DNA from: Streptomyces mobaraensis NBRC 13819 = DSM 40847
GTDB taxonomy: Bacteria > Actinomycetota > Actinomycetes > Streptomycetales > Streptomycetaceae
NCBI RefSeq assembly: GCF_017916255.1
Contig: NZ_CP072827.1
Location: 2,418,001 to 2,482,000, forward strand
DNA length: 64,000 bases
Direction of reading: 5' to 3'
The number at the start of each line of letters is the position of its first letter. The first letter of the stretch is position 1. The translations under genes were made by a program, and so were the position numbers. The notes below the pieces were generated by a model. The model worked only from the letters and a program-made list of their open reading frames with translations. It was not told the origin of the DNA and made no database searches. Of this stretch, positions 16,325-27,839 are shown in pieces.

Positions 16325-17242
16325 GTGCTCTCCCGACCCTCCTTCATCGACGACCACACCGTCACCGACGCGATCACCGCGCACTGGCCGCTGCCCGACG
16401 TGACGGAAGTCGCCTACCTCCCTTGGGGGTTCGGCGCCTACCACTGGCGGGTGTCGGCCGCCGACGGCACGACGCTGTTCGTCACGCTGGACGAGCTGGA
16501 GCCGCGCCATACCGCCGCGTCGCTGGAGGCCGCCTACGCGGGAGCCGCCGCCCTGGCCGCCGCCGGGCTGGAGGTGGTGTGCGCGCCGCTGCCCGCGCGC
16601 GGCGGGCGGTTCACCGTGGCCGTGGACGGCGGTGCGCTGAGCGCGTCGCCGTGGCTGGACGGCCGGTCGCCCACCGAGGAGGAGGCGGCCCGCCCGGAGC
16701 ACGTCGGGGAGGTCGTCGAGGCGCTCGCCGCGCTGCACGCCGCCGCGCCGCCGGAAGGGCTGCGGCCCTGGGCCCCGCGGGTGGCGCCCGGGTTCGCCGG
16801 GGACGTGCGGGACCGTACGGCCCGGCCCTGGACGTCCGGGCCGCTGGCGGAGGAGGCCAGGACGGCGATCGCCGCGCGCGGGACGGCCATCGCGCGCTGG
16901 ACGGAGCGCTATCACGAGCTGGCGGACCTCGCCCGTACCCGCCGCGCCGACTGGGTGCCGACGCACGGCGAGCCGCACAACGACAACCAGGTCGTCACCC
17001 CGTCCGGTCTCCGCCTGGTCGACTGGGAGTCGCTGGCCCTCGCCCCGCGCGAGCGGGACTACGCGGACCTGCCGGACGACCGCCGCCCGGACGCCGACCC
17101 GGCCATGCTCGAACTCTTCGCCCTCGACTGGCGCCTCTCCGAGATCGACGAGTACGTCCGCTGGTTCGCGGCCCCGCACACCGGCACCGAGGACGACCGC
17201 ACCGCCCTCGCCGACCTCCACGAGGAGCTGGCGGCGGAGTAG
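16325..17242 (+). CDS. Aminoglycoside-phosphotransferase-like kinase
   Basis: A 305-residue protein of the APH/choline-kinase superfamily. The catalytic loop is HGEPHNDNQ, with the metal-binding VDWES further on, both typical. The N-terminal lobe is shorter and lacks an obvious Gly-loop. Substrate is unknown; many chromosomal homologues phosphorylate small molecules rather than antibiotics. TAGGAT at 16311-16316 lies about 9 nt before GTG 16325, the layout of a leaderless promoter. Confidence 0.87.
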   Translation: MLSRPSFIDDHTVTDAITAHWPLPDVTEVAYLPWGFGAYHWRVSAADGTTLFVTLDELEPRHTAASLEAAYAGAAALAAAGLEVVCAPLPARGGRFTVAVDGGALSASPWLDGRSPTEEEAARPEHVGEVVEALAALHAAAPPEGLRPWAPRVAPGFAGDVRDRTARPWTSGPLAEEARTAIAARGTAIARWTERYHELADLARTRRADWVPTHGEPHNDNQVVTPSGLRLVDWESLALAPRERDYADLPDDRRPDADPAMLELFALDWRLSEIDEYVRWFAAPHTGTEDDRTALADLHEELAAE

Positions 17243-17272
17243 GGCCGAACCTCCGACCCGTACGGTGGCCCG

Positions 17273-17785
17273 ATGGGCCTTCTCGACAGACTCAACGGCA
17301 CCCGGCACCCCGCCCCCGGTACCGTTCCGCGTCCCGCCGACGACGTCCGGGCCGCGCTGCTCGCCGTCGCCACGGCCGACACCCCGTACGACGTCCGCGA
17401 CGGCGCCCCGGAGGGCGTCGACGTGGTGGCGGAGTGGCGCGTCCGCGAACCCGGCGTCGGCCGGGCCGGGAGCGGCCGTGTCGACCGGCGGCTTCAGATC
17501 CGGATGAGACTGGTCCCGGCCGACCACGAGGTGCGCGCCCTGGACCTGCTGTGGGAGGTCACGTCGGTGGGCGGCGGGAAGCGCCGCACGACGGGGGCCG
17601 GGCACTCCTGGGGCAACGTGACCGCGGTCTCCCGGCAGTGGACCCTCGAACGGGGACCCACGGGCCGCCTCCGGCTGACCGAGACGTTCGGCTTCGACAG
17701 CTCGGCGCTCAAGAACCCCCTCCGCGACGCCGTCCTCGCGGCGGGCTGGACATGGCGCGGAACGCTCCGCCGCAAGCTCCGGTAA
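17273..17785 (+). CDS. Hypothetical protein
   Basis: A 170-residue basic soluble protein (MGLLDRLNGTRHPAPG ... WTWRGTLRRKLR). It contains a central beta-rich segment (VVAEWRVREPG, LDLLWEVTSVGG). It starts 30 bp after the phosphotransferase gene and is probably on the same transcript. No family is recognised. A strong hairpin follows immediately. Confidence 0.65.
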   Translation: MGLLDRLNGTRHPAPGTVPRPADDVRAALLAVATADTPYDVRDGAPEGVDVVAEWRVREPGVGRAGSGRVDRRLQIRMRLVPADHEVRALDLLWEVTSVGGGKRRTTGAGHSWGNVTAVSRQWTLERGPTGRLRLTETFGFDSSALKNPLRDAVLAAGWTWRGTLRRKLR

Positions 17786-17787
17786 GC

Positions 17788-17835
17788 CCGGAGGCCCCGC
17801 CCCCGCGCCGAGGAGCGCGGGGCCGGGGCCTCCGG
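17788..17835. terminator. Long GC hairpin between convergent genes
   Basis: Outer arms CCGGAGGCCCCG (17788-17799) and CGGGGCCTCCGG (17824-17835) pair perfectly. An inner stem CCCCGCGC/GCGCGGGG continues it. It lies between the hypothetical gene and glyS, which converge, so it probably terminates both. Confidence 0.75.
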
Positions 17836-17863
17836 TACGAGACGGGCCGCGGGACGGACCCGG

Positions 17864-19246
<1,383 letters not shown>

Positions 19247-19395
19247 GGTGCTCTCTTCATTGCGACGATGAACAGCGAATGCTTCAGGTTACCGGCGCGG
19301 CACCCCCTCTCATCAAATCGGTCCCGCCCCGAACGCTCGCCAACCGGCCACCGGCCCCTCCGGCCCTCGCCCGGACCGTCCCGCGATCCCTCTTG

Positions 19396-19433
19396 TTGAC
19401 AATCGTTTCCATTTTCGTTGAAAATGAGTGTCA
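19396..19433 (+). promoter_or_regulatory. znuA promoter with two Zur-box-like palindromes
   Basis: TTGACA (19396-19401) and GAAAAT (19420-19425), 18 bp apart, form a plausible promoter. Two 15-bp sites resembling the Zur operator TGAAAATGATTTTCA overlap it: TGACAATCGTTTCCA (19397-19411, about 4 mismatches) and TGAAAATGAGTGTCA (19419-19433, about 3). Their centres are 22 bp apart. Zinc-loaded Zur binding here would block RNA polymerase. The transcript would begin at or next to the ATG at 19433. Confidence 0.75.
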
Positions 19434-20416
19434 TGAACGACAACCCTCGCCGCCCCGCCAGCCGGTCCCCCCGAATAACCGGGATCGCCGTCGCCCTGGC
19501 GGCGGCGCTCGGCCTCGGCACGCTCTCCGCCTGCGCCTCCGACGAGCAGACGAGAGGCGAGGACGGCAAGCTGGACGTCGTGGCGTCGTTCTACCCGATG
19601 GAGTTCCTCGTCCGGCAGATCGGCGGGGACCACGTCCACGTCACCGGCCTCACCAAGCCCGGACAGGAACCGCACGACCTGGAGCTCAAGCCCCGGCAGG
19701 TCGCCTCCCTGGAGAAGGCGGACGCCGTCGTCTACCTCAAGGGGCTCCAGCCCGCCGTGGACGAGGCGATCAAGCAGTCCGGCGCGAAGAACGTCGCCGA
19801 CGCGGCCTCCCTCACCCGCCTGGAGAGCCACGGCGACGAGGTCGACGGCCACGACCACGGCGACCACGAGAGCCACGACGCCCACGGCGAAGGCGCCGCC
19901 GACCCCCACATCTGGCTCGACCCCGTGAAGTACGCCGAGGTCGCCCAGGGCGTGAACAAGGTCCTCGCCAAGGCCGCCCCGGACCACCGGGAGATCTTCC
20001 AGAAGAACACCGACATCCTGGTGAACCGCCTCAAGGACCTGAACGCGAAGTTCGCGGACGGCCTGCGGAACCGCGCCTCCGACACCTTCATCACCACCCA
20101 CGCCGCCTTCGGCTACCTCGCCGAGCGCTACGGGCTGACCGAGGAGGCCGTCAGCGGCGTCGACCCGGAGGCCGAGCCCAGCGCGGCGCGGATCAAGGAC
20201 CTGCACAAGCTGGCGAAGGACCACCACGTCAACACGGTCTTCTTCGAGACCATCGCCAGCCCGGCCACCGCCAAGACCATCGCCGGCGACCTCGACCTGC
20301 GGACCGACGTCCTGGACCCGCTGGAGGGCATCACGGACCACTCCAAGGGACACGATTACTTCGAGGTCATGGAGTCCAACCTGGCGGCCCTGCGGAAAGC
20401 GCTCGGTGCGAAGTGA
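19433..20416 (+). CDS. znuA: Zinc ABC transporter substrate-binding lipoprotein
   Basis: A 327-residue cluster A-I metal-binding protein. A signal peptide ends in the lipobox LSAC. The body has VVASFYPMEFLVRQIGGD, PHDLELKP, a His-rich loop near residues 140-160 (HDHGDHESHDAHGE), then DPHIWLDP and THAAFGYLAERYGL, the ligand His residues expected for Zn. It delivers zinc to the ZnuB/ZnuC permease. No ribosome binding site is seen before ATG 19433, consistent with leaderless translation. The stop overlaps a GTG; the next gene follows closely. Confidence 0.93.
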   Translation: MNDNPRRPASRSPRITGIAVALAAALGLGTLSACASDEQTRGEDGKLDVVASFYPMEFLVRQIGGDHVHVTGLTKPGQEPHDLELKPRQVASLEKADAVVYLKGLQPAVDEAIKQSGAKNVADAASLTRLESHGDEVDGHDHGDHESHDAHGEGAADPHIWLDPVKYAEVAQGVNKVLAKAAPDHREIFQKNTDILVNRLKDLNAKFADGLRNRASDTFITTHAAFGYLAERYGLTEEAVSGVDPEAEPSAARIKDLHKLAKDHHVNTVFFETIASPATAKTIAGDLDLRTDVLDPLEGITDHSKGHDYFEVMESNLAALRKALGAK

Positions 20417-20484
20417 GCACGCGCACGGAGACCGGCACAGAGAGCACTTCGGCGCCCGGTGCGCGCGCACCCGAGGAGGCGGAC

Positions 20485-21270
20485 ATGGAACAGACCGAAC
20501 GGACCGAGCAGCCCGTCATATCCCTGCGCGGGGCGACCGCGTCGCTCGGCGCGCGGCCCGTCCTGCGCGGGGTCGACCTGGAGGTCCGGCGCGGCGAGGT
20601 CGTCGCGCTGCTCGGTGCCAACGGCTCCGGGAAGTCCACGGCGGTCCGGGCGATCGTCGGCCAGGTCCCGCTGACCGGCGGCGAACTGGAGCTGTTCGGG
20701 ACGCCGAAGCGCCGCTTCCGCGACTGGGCGCGGATCGGGTACGTACCGCAGCGCACCACCGCCGCGGCCGGCGTCCCGGCGACCGTGCGCGAGGTGGTCT
20801 CGGCCGGTCGGCTGGCCCGGACGAAGCTGGGGTTCAGCCGCCGCGCCGACCGCGACGCCGTGGTGAAGGCGCTGGAGCTGGTCGGCATGGCGGACCGGCT
20901 CAAGGACTCGGTGAACGCGCTCTCCGGCGGCCAGCACCAGCGGGTGCTGATCGCCCGCGCGCTCGCCGTCGAACCCGAACTGCTGATCATGGACGAGCCG
21001 ATGGCCGGCGTGGACCTCGCCAGCCAGGAGGTGCTGGCGAACGCCCTCCGCGAGGAGGTCGCCCGGGGCACCACCGTCCTCCTCGTCCTGCACGAACTGG
21101 GGCCGCTGGAGCCCCTCATCGACCGGGCGATCGTCCTGCGCGACGGCTGCGTCGTGCACGACGGGCCGCCGCCCGAGGCCGTGGGCCAGCACGCGCTCCC
21201 CGGCCACGACCACGTACACCCGCATGCCGACCCGGCCGCGGAACCGACTCGGACAGGTTTGCTGAGCTGA
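20485..21270 (+). CDS. znuC: Zinc ABC transporter ATP-binding protein
   Basis: A 261-residue ABC ATPase: Walker A LGANGSGKST, Q-loop YVPQRTT, signature LSGGQHQR, Walker B LLIMDEPM, and the switch His in LVLHELG. A His-rich tail (GHDHVHPHAD) may sense or handle zinc. ATG 20485 is chosen because GAGGAGG lies at 20473-20479, but a GTG at 20413 overlapping the znuA stop is an alternative start. The stop shares TGATG with znuB. Confidence 0.94.
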   Translation: MEQTERTEQPVISLRGATASLGARPVLRGVDLEVRRGEVVALLGANGSGKSTAVRAIVGQVPLTGGELELFGTPKRRFRDWARIGYVPQRTTAAAGVPATVREVVSAGRLARTKLGFSRRADRDAVVKALELVGMADRLKDSVNALSGGQHQRVLIARALAVEPELLIMDEPMAGVDLASQEVLANALREEVARGTTVLLVLHELGPLEPLIDRAIVLRDGCVVHDGPPPEAVGQHALPGHDHVHPHADPAAEPTRTGLLS

Positions 21271-22172
21271 TGGAGATCCTCGACGCCGCGTTCATGCAGC
21301 GCGCACTGCTCGCCGCGCTCCTCGTGGGCATCACCGCCCCCGCGATCGGCATCTACCTCGTCCAGCGCCACCAGGCGCTGATGGGCGACGGCATCGGCCA
21401 TGTCGCCCTCACCGGCGTGGGCCTGGGCTTCCTGCTCCACACCAGCCCGGTGTGGGTGGCCGCCACGGTCTGCGTGCTGGGCGCCGTCGTGATGGAGCTG
21501 ATCCGCTCCTACGGCAAGGCCCGCGGCGACATCGCCCTCGCCATGCTGTTCTACGGCGGCATGGCCGGGGGCGTGATGCTGATCAACCTCTCGGACAACG
21601 GCTCCAACGCCAACCTGGTCACCTACCTCTTCGGTTCGCTGACCACGGTCTCGCAGCAGGACATCGTCGCGATCTGCATCCTGGCGGCCTTTGTGATCCT
21701 CGCCGCACTGGGCCTGCGACGGCAGCTTTTCGCCATCTGCCAGGACGAGGAGTTCGCCCGCGTCACAGGTCTCCCGGTGCGCCTGCTCAACCTGCTGGTC
21801 GCCGTCACGGCCGCGCTGACGGTCACCGTCGCCATGCGGGTGGTCGGCCTGCTGCTGGTCAGCGCCCTGATGGTGATCCCGGTGGCCGCGTCCCAGCAGA
21901 TCGCCCGCAGCTTCGCGAGCACGCTGGCGCTGTCCGTGGGCATCGGGGTGCTGGTCACCCTCTCCGGCACCACGACCTCGTACTACGTGGACGTCCCGCC
22001 GGGCGCCACCATCGTGCTGATGGCGATCGGCGTCTTCGTCGCCCTCACGGCCATCGCCGCGCCACTGGCCGGATCCCGCGCCCGGAAGAAGGCGCTCGAC
22101 GAGGAGCGGTGCACGCTGACGGAGCCCGGCGCACCGGGCGCTCCCGGTTCCCCGGACGACGTACGCGTCTGA
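21270..22172 (+). CDS. znuB: Zinc ABC transporter membrane permease
   Basis: A 300-residue ABC-3 type permease with about eight membrane segments (MQRALLAALLVGITAPAIGI, LTGVGLGFLL, VVGLLLVSALMVIPVAASQQ and others). The motif GDGIGHVALTGV near residue 45 matches the family. Translation is coupled to znuC through a TGATG overlap. With ZnuA and ZnuC it forms a high-affinity zinc importer in the cytoplasmic membrane. Confidence 0.94.
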   Translation: MEILDAAFMQRALLAALLVGITAPAIGIYLVQRHQALMGDGIGHVALTGVGLGFLLHTSPVWVAATVCVLGAVVMELIRSYGKARGDIALAMLFYGGMAGGVMLINLSDNGSNANLVTYLFGSLTTVSQQDIVAICILAAFVILAALGLRRQLFAICQDEEFARVTGLPVRLLNLLVAVTAALTVTVAMRVVGLLLVSALMVIPVAASQQIARSFASTLALSVGIGVLVTLSGTTTSYYVDVPPGATIVLMAIGVFVALTAIAAPLAGSRARKKALDEERCTLTEPGAPGAPGSPDDVRV

Positions 22173-22239
22173 GGCCCCGCTCACCCGCGTGCGACGGCGG
22201 TCACATCGGCGATCACAACTGCTGCGGCGACCGCGGGGT

Positions 22240-22258
22240 GCAGGTTAGGCTAACCAAA
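22240..22258 (+). promoter_or_regulatory. Iron-box-like palindrome ahead of zur
   Basis: The sequence contains a perfect GGTTAG-G-CTAACC inverted repeat (22243-22255). Against the actinobacterial DtxR/DmdR iron-box consensus TTAGGTTAGGCTCACCTAA it matches 15 of 19 positions. It lies 131 bp before the zur start, in the gap between znuB and zur. This is a candidate binding site for the iron regulator; binding is inferred. Confidence 0.6.
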
Positions 22259-22388
22259 CCTGTACTCCGCAGGTCGTCCGGAACGCATGGATCATGGCAA
22301 ACGACCGGTACGCGGGGCCTGGCACAATTGGCCCGCACGCCGCCGAAATCCGTGCGTGGGTGTGTCAGCCGAGCTTGAGGAGGCAACT

Positions 22389-22808
22389 GTGGCGACCGCC
22401 GGTCCCCCGGTACGCGGCCGAGCCACCAAGCAGCGCGCCGCCGTCGCGGCGGCGCTCGACGAGGTGGACGAGTTCCGCAGCGCTCAGGAACTCCACGACA
22501 TGCTCAGGCACCGCGGCGCGTCCGTGGGGCTGACCACCGTCTACCGCACCCTGCAGTCCCTCGCCGACGCCGGCGAGGTGGACGTCCTGCGCACCAGCGA
22601 GGGCGAGGCGGTCTACCGCCGCTGCTCCAGCGGACACCACCACCACCTGGTCTGCCGGATGTGCGGCAAGGCGGTCGAGGTCGAGGGACCGGCCGTCGAG
22701 ACGTGGGCCGACACCATCGCCCGCGAGCACGGCTTCGTGGACGTGGCGCACACGGTCGAGGTCTTCGGCACCTGCGGGGACTGCGCCCGCGCGGCCGCCG
22801 GCGCCTGA
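22389..22808 (+). CDS. zur: Fur-family zinc uptake regulator
   Basis: A 139-residue Fur-family repressor. The winged helix reads GRATKQRAAVAAALDEVDEF and VGLTTVYRTLQSLADAGEVD. The zinc-binding half has SSGHHHHLVCRMCGKAVEVEG and the second CxxC in FGTCGDCA. Together with its position after znuABC this supports Zur rather than Fur or Nur. GAGGAGG at 22377-22383 sets GTG 22389 as start. It is predicted to bind the sites at the znuA promoter. Confidence 0.93.
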   Translation: MATAGPPVRGRATKQRAAVAAALDEVDEFRSAQELHDMLRHRGASVGLTTVYRTLQSLADAGEVDVLRTSEGEAVYRRCSSGHHHHLVCRMCGKAVEVEGPAVETWADTIAREHGFVDVAHTVEVFGTCGDCARAAAGA

Positions 22809-22822
22809 GCCCCTCCCGACGT

Positions 22823-22864
22823 ACGACGGAACGCCCGGCCCGTGCGGGCCGGGCGTTCCGTCGT
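22823..22864. terminator. Perfect 19-bp hairpin terminator after zur
   Basis: Arms at 22823-22841 and 22846-22864 pair without mismatch around the loop GTGC (core GGAACGCCCGGCCC). It separates zur and uppS, which converge, so it can act in both directions. Confidence 0.85.
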
Positions 22865-22871
22865 TCCCCGC

Positions 22872-23708
22872 TCAGGCCGGCGCGCCGTCCTCCTCCACCG
22901 CGTTGGGGATCGCTCCGCCGAACCGCCGGTCCCGCTGCGCGTACTCCAGGCAGGCGCGCCACAGGTCGCGGCGGTCGAAGTCCGGCCAGAGCACGTCCTG
23001 GAACACCATCTCCGCGTAGGCGCTCTGCCAGAGCAGGTAGTTGGACGTGCGCTGCTCGCCGGACGGGCGCAGGAACAGGTCCACGTCCGGCATGTCCGGG
23101 TAGTAGAGGTACTTCGCGAAGGTCTTCTCGGTGACCTTCGACGGGTCGAGCCGACCGGCCCGGACGTCCTCGGCCAGCGCCTGGGCGGCGTCCGCGATCT
23201 CCGCGCGCCCGCCGTAGTTCATGCAGAAGTACAGCGTGAGCAGGTCGTTGTCCTTGGTCTGCTCCTGGGCGACCTGGAGCTCCTTGGCGACCGAACGCCA
23301 CAGCTTGGGCATCCGGCCCACCCAGCGCACCCGGATGCCGAGCGCGTCGAGCTGGTCCCGGGTCTTGCGGATGAAGTCCCGGTTGAAGTTCATCAGGAAG
23401 CGCACCTCGTCCGGGGAGCGCCGCCAGTTCTCGGTGGAGAAGGCGTACAGGGAGATGCTTCCGACGCCCATCTCGATCGCGCCCTGGAGGACGTCCAGCA
23501 CCCGCTCGGCGCCGACCTTGTGCCCCTCGGTGCGCGGCAGCCCGCGCTCCTTGGCCCAGCGGCCGTTGCCGTCCATGACGATCGCGACGTGCTCGGGGAC
23601 GAGCTCACCGGGGATCTTCGGCGGCCGCGCGCCCGAGGGGTGCGGCTCGGGGGTGCGGTACTCGCGACGTGAACGGCCCAGAAGCCCGCGTCGTGCCATG
23701 GCTGCCAC
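22872..23708 (-). CDS. uppS: Isoprenyl (undecaprenyl-type) diphosphate synthase
   Basis: A 278-residue cis-prenyltransferase that makes the long-chain lipid carrier for cell-wall synthesis. Family signatures are [18 protein letters not shown], the FSTENWRR segment, and the C-terminal [17 protein letters not shown] 23708 is 9 bp after the recO stop; ATG 23699 is an equally plausible start, since AGGAG lies close to both. It is co-directional with recO and probably co-transcribed. Confidence 0.95.
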   Translation of the reverse strand: MAAMARRGLLGRSRREYRTPEPHPSGARPPKIPGELVPEHVAIVMDGNGRWAKERGLPRTEGHKVGAERVLDVLQGAIEMGVGSISLYAFSTENWRRSPDEVRFLMNFNRDFIRKTRDQLDALGIRVRWVGRMPKLWRSVAKELQVAQEQTKDNDLLTLYFCMNYGGRAEIADAAQALAEDVRAGRLDPSKVTEKTFAKYLYYPDMPDVDLFLRPSGEQRTSNYLLWQSAYAEMVFQDVLWPDFDRRDLWRACLEYAQRDRRFGGAIPNAVEEDGAPA

Positions 23709-23717
23709 TACTCCTAT

Positions 23718-24464
23718 TTACTTCTCCACGTAGCGGAGCGAACGAAGCCCCCGCTCGAGGTGCCAGTGCAGATATGCGGCGACGAGGCCGCTGCCCTCCC
23801 GGACGTACCGCGCCTCGCACGCGTCCGCCGTGGCCCAGTCCCCGGACAGCAGGGCGGCGAGGAGCCCGATCGCCTCCGAGGAGGGTACGACGCTTCCGGG
23901 CACCCGGCAGTCACCGCAGACCACACCGCCGGCCGCCGTCGAGAAGAACCGGTTGGGACCCGGCATCCCGCAGCGGGCGCACGCGTCGAAACTCGGCGCG
24001 TACCCGTTGACGGCGAGCGAGCGCAGCAGGAACGCGTCGAGGATCAGATGCGGCGCGTGCTCCCCGGCCGCGAGCGTCCGCAGCCCGCCGACGAGCAGCA
24101 GGTACTGCTGGACGGCCGGCTCGCCCTCGTGGTCCGTGAACCGCTCGGCGGTCTCCAGCATGGCCGTCCCGGCGGTGTACCGGGCGTAGTCCGCGACGAT
24201 CGGCCCGCCGTACGGCGCGATCGTCTCGCTCTGCGTGCACAGTGGCAGGCTCCGGCCCACCAGCTCCCCGCCGCGGGCGAAGAACTGCACGTCCACGTGC
24301 GAGAAGGGTTCGAGGCGGGCCCCGAACTTCGACTTCGTCCGGCGCACACCGCGGGCCACGGCGCGGACGCGGCCGTGGGCGCGGGTGAGGAGGGTGATGA
24401 TGCGGTCCGCTTCGCCGAGCTTTTGCGTGCGGAGCACGATGCCGTCGTCGCGGAAGAGGGTCAT
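23718..24464 (-). CDS. recO: DNA repair protein RecO
   Basis: A 248-residue recombination mediator that helps load RecA in the RecFOR pathway. The N-terminal OB-fold reads MTLFRDDGIVLRTQKLGEAD. The C-terminal zinc finger is visible as CARCGMPG and VCGDC. ATG 24464 is chosen as the start of the conserved region; a further in-frame codon lies at 24482. The stop is 9 bp from the uppS start. Confidence 0.94.
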   Translation of the reverse strand: MTLFRDDGIVLRTQKLGEADRIITLLTRAHGRVRAVARGVRRTKSKFGARLEPFSHVDVQFFARGGELVGRSLPLCTQSETIAPYGGPIVADYARYTAGTAMLETAERFTDHEGEPAVQQYLLLVGGLRTLAAGEHAPHLILDAFLLRSLAVNGYAPSFDACARCGMPGPNRFFSTAAGGVVCGDCRVPGSVVPSSEAIGLLAALLSGDWATADACEARYVREGSGLVAAYLHWHLERGLRSLRYVEK

Positions 24465-24498
24465 GGGGGCATTGTCCCGCACACGCGGAACGCTTGCG

Positions 24499-24638
24499 GC
24501 AGGGGCTGCGCCCCCGCACCCCCGAAACCGCGCTCCGCGCGGTTCTCCTCAAGCGCCGGACGGGCTGATTTCAGCCCGTCCGGCGCTTGAGGACGAGCGG
24601 CGAAGCCGCGAAAGCGGGGTCTGGGGCGCAGCCCCAGG
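24499..24638. repeat. Long palindromic intergenic repeat
   Basis: The centre is a perfect 23-bp stem, TCCTCAAGCGCCGGACGGGC... at 24546-24568 pairing with 24571-24593 across TT. Outside it, the left flank (24499-24545) and right flank (24594-24638) are imperfect mirror images: GGGGCTGCGCCCCCG versus its counterpart GGGGCGCAGCCCC. The whole unit is about 140 bp. This matches the general look of dispersed intergenic repeats seen in Streptomyces genomes. It lies between recO and the TerB-like gene and could form a large transcript hairpin. Confidence 0.85.
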
Positions 24639-24678
24639 AAACGGCGAAGGGGAGGGGCCGGGGCAAACCCCCCGCCGT

Positions 24679-25425
24679 CTACGACGGCGTCCGCGCCGCC
24701 GCCGCCAGCAACCGGTCCGTGTCCTCCGGACAGATCATCAACGCCCGCCCCACCGTCGCCAGCACCTCCCGCTCCGCGGGCCGGTAAGGCCCGTCCGCGA
24801 GCGCGATCCGGGCCCCCTGCAACAAGATCGACTCCCGCCCGGCGGGCGCGAGGTGCGGGGCCAGCGGCTCCAGCGCCTCGTGCAGCTCGATGGCGAGCGC
24901 CGTGCCGCACGGATCGAAGCCGTCCCGCCCGGACACGGCGGAGCCCGCGGGGAATCTGCCGGGCCCGGGCAGCCGGCCCGTGTCGGCGGCCAGCGCCTCG
25001 ATCAGCGTGACGAGCTGCTCCTCGCTGCAGTCGGCGAAGCCGGCCGCGCGCACCGCCCCCACCGCCGCCCGGCGGACCGTACGGGCCTCCGTGCCGCCCG
25101 CCGCGAGCACCGCGAGCGCGACCGTGTGCACGGCGTCCCGCAACATCGCGGAGAACCGGGTGGTCGTGGGGTGGTCGAGGACGTCCATCGGGTACCGCTC
25201 GCGGCACGCCGTGCACTCGACGACCGGCCCCACCGGCCCGCGCGGCAGCAGCGGCAGCCCCAGGACGACGAGGCGCCGGCGGCCGGTGCGCCGGTGGTAG
25301 TTCCGGTCGCCGCCGCAGCCGGGGCAGAAGAACTCGCCGTCGCCGACGGTGCGCCATACGGTGCGCACGCCCAGCACACACCGGTCGGGGCTCGGTCGGC
25401 CTTGCGCGTGCTTCACGGCGCACAC
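24679..25425 (-). CDS. TerB-like protein with N-terminal zinc ribbon
   Basis: A 248-residue protein. Residues about 30-85 form a zinc ribbon (FFCPGCGGDRNY ... ECTACRERY). The rest is a TerB-type helical domain (LRDAVHTVALAVLAAGGTEA, ALADGPYRPAEREVLATVG) of the kind linked to tellurite resistance or metal stress in other bacteria. No ter operon partner is nearby. Role unproven. Confidence 0.78.
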   Translation of the reverse strand: MCAVKHAQGRPSPDRCVLGVRTVWRTVGDGEFFCPGCGGDRNYHRRTGRRRLVVLGLPLLPRGPVGPVVECTACRERYPMDVLDHPTTTRFSAMLRDAVHTVALAVLAAGGTEARTVRRAAVGAVRAAGFADCSEEQLVTLIEALAADTGRLPGPGRFPAGSAVSGRDGFDPCGTALAIELHEALEPLAPHLAPAGRESILLQGARIALADGPYRPAEREVLATVGRALMICPEDTDRLLAAAARTPS

Positions 25426-25537
25426 CTCCTAACGCCACGGCCTCGTCGCCGCGTTGACGTGATGTTAGCCACATCGTCGACGTGCCGTCAGCACCCCGTG
25501 CGCAGACTCGGGGCGGTCCGGGGCGCCCAGGTACCGA

Positions 25538-25581
25538 ACGCGCCCCCGAGCCCACCGGATGCGGTGGTTTCGGGGGCGCGT
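25538..25581. terminator. Hairpin terminator downstream of leuA
   Basis: Arms ACGCGCCCCCGA (25538-25549) and TCGGGGGCGCGT (25570-25581) pair over 12 bp, with an inner CCACC/GGTGG stem. It lies 54 bp beyond the leuA stop. Confidence 0.78.
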
Positions 25582-25634
25582 CCTTGACGATCGCGGCGCG
25601 ACGCCCGTGGACCGGGCGTCAACTCCCGCTTCCG

Positions 25635-27692
<2,058 letters not shown>

Positions 27693-27804
27693 TCAGCATG
27701 CGGGACGCCTGTCCGGCGACCACGGTCCGTTACCAGAACGGACGCACCTCGACCGGTCAAAGAATCTCCAAGCACACTTTTTCGTTAAATCATGACGCCG
27801 GGGA

Positions 27805-27833
27805 GTGACAAGTGCGTGACTCTGTGCGACATT
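27805..27833 (+). promoter_or_regulatory. Promoter of the M4 protease gene
   Basis: GTGACA (27805-27810) and GACATT (27828-27833) are spaced by exactly 17 bp. Transcription would begin near 27840, on or next to the ATG, giving a leaderless mRNA. This supports 27840 over the upstream ATG at 27792 as start. Confidence 0.55.
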
Positions 27834-27839
27834 CCGGCC

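Noticed and set aside
24499..24638. A possible CRISPR or mobile element at the large palindrome
   Set aside because: There is a single unit with no spacer-repeat array, no cas gene, no transposase and no target duplication.
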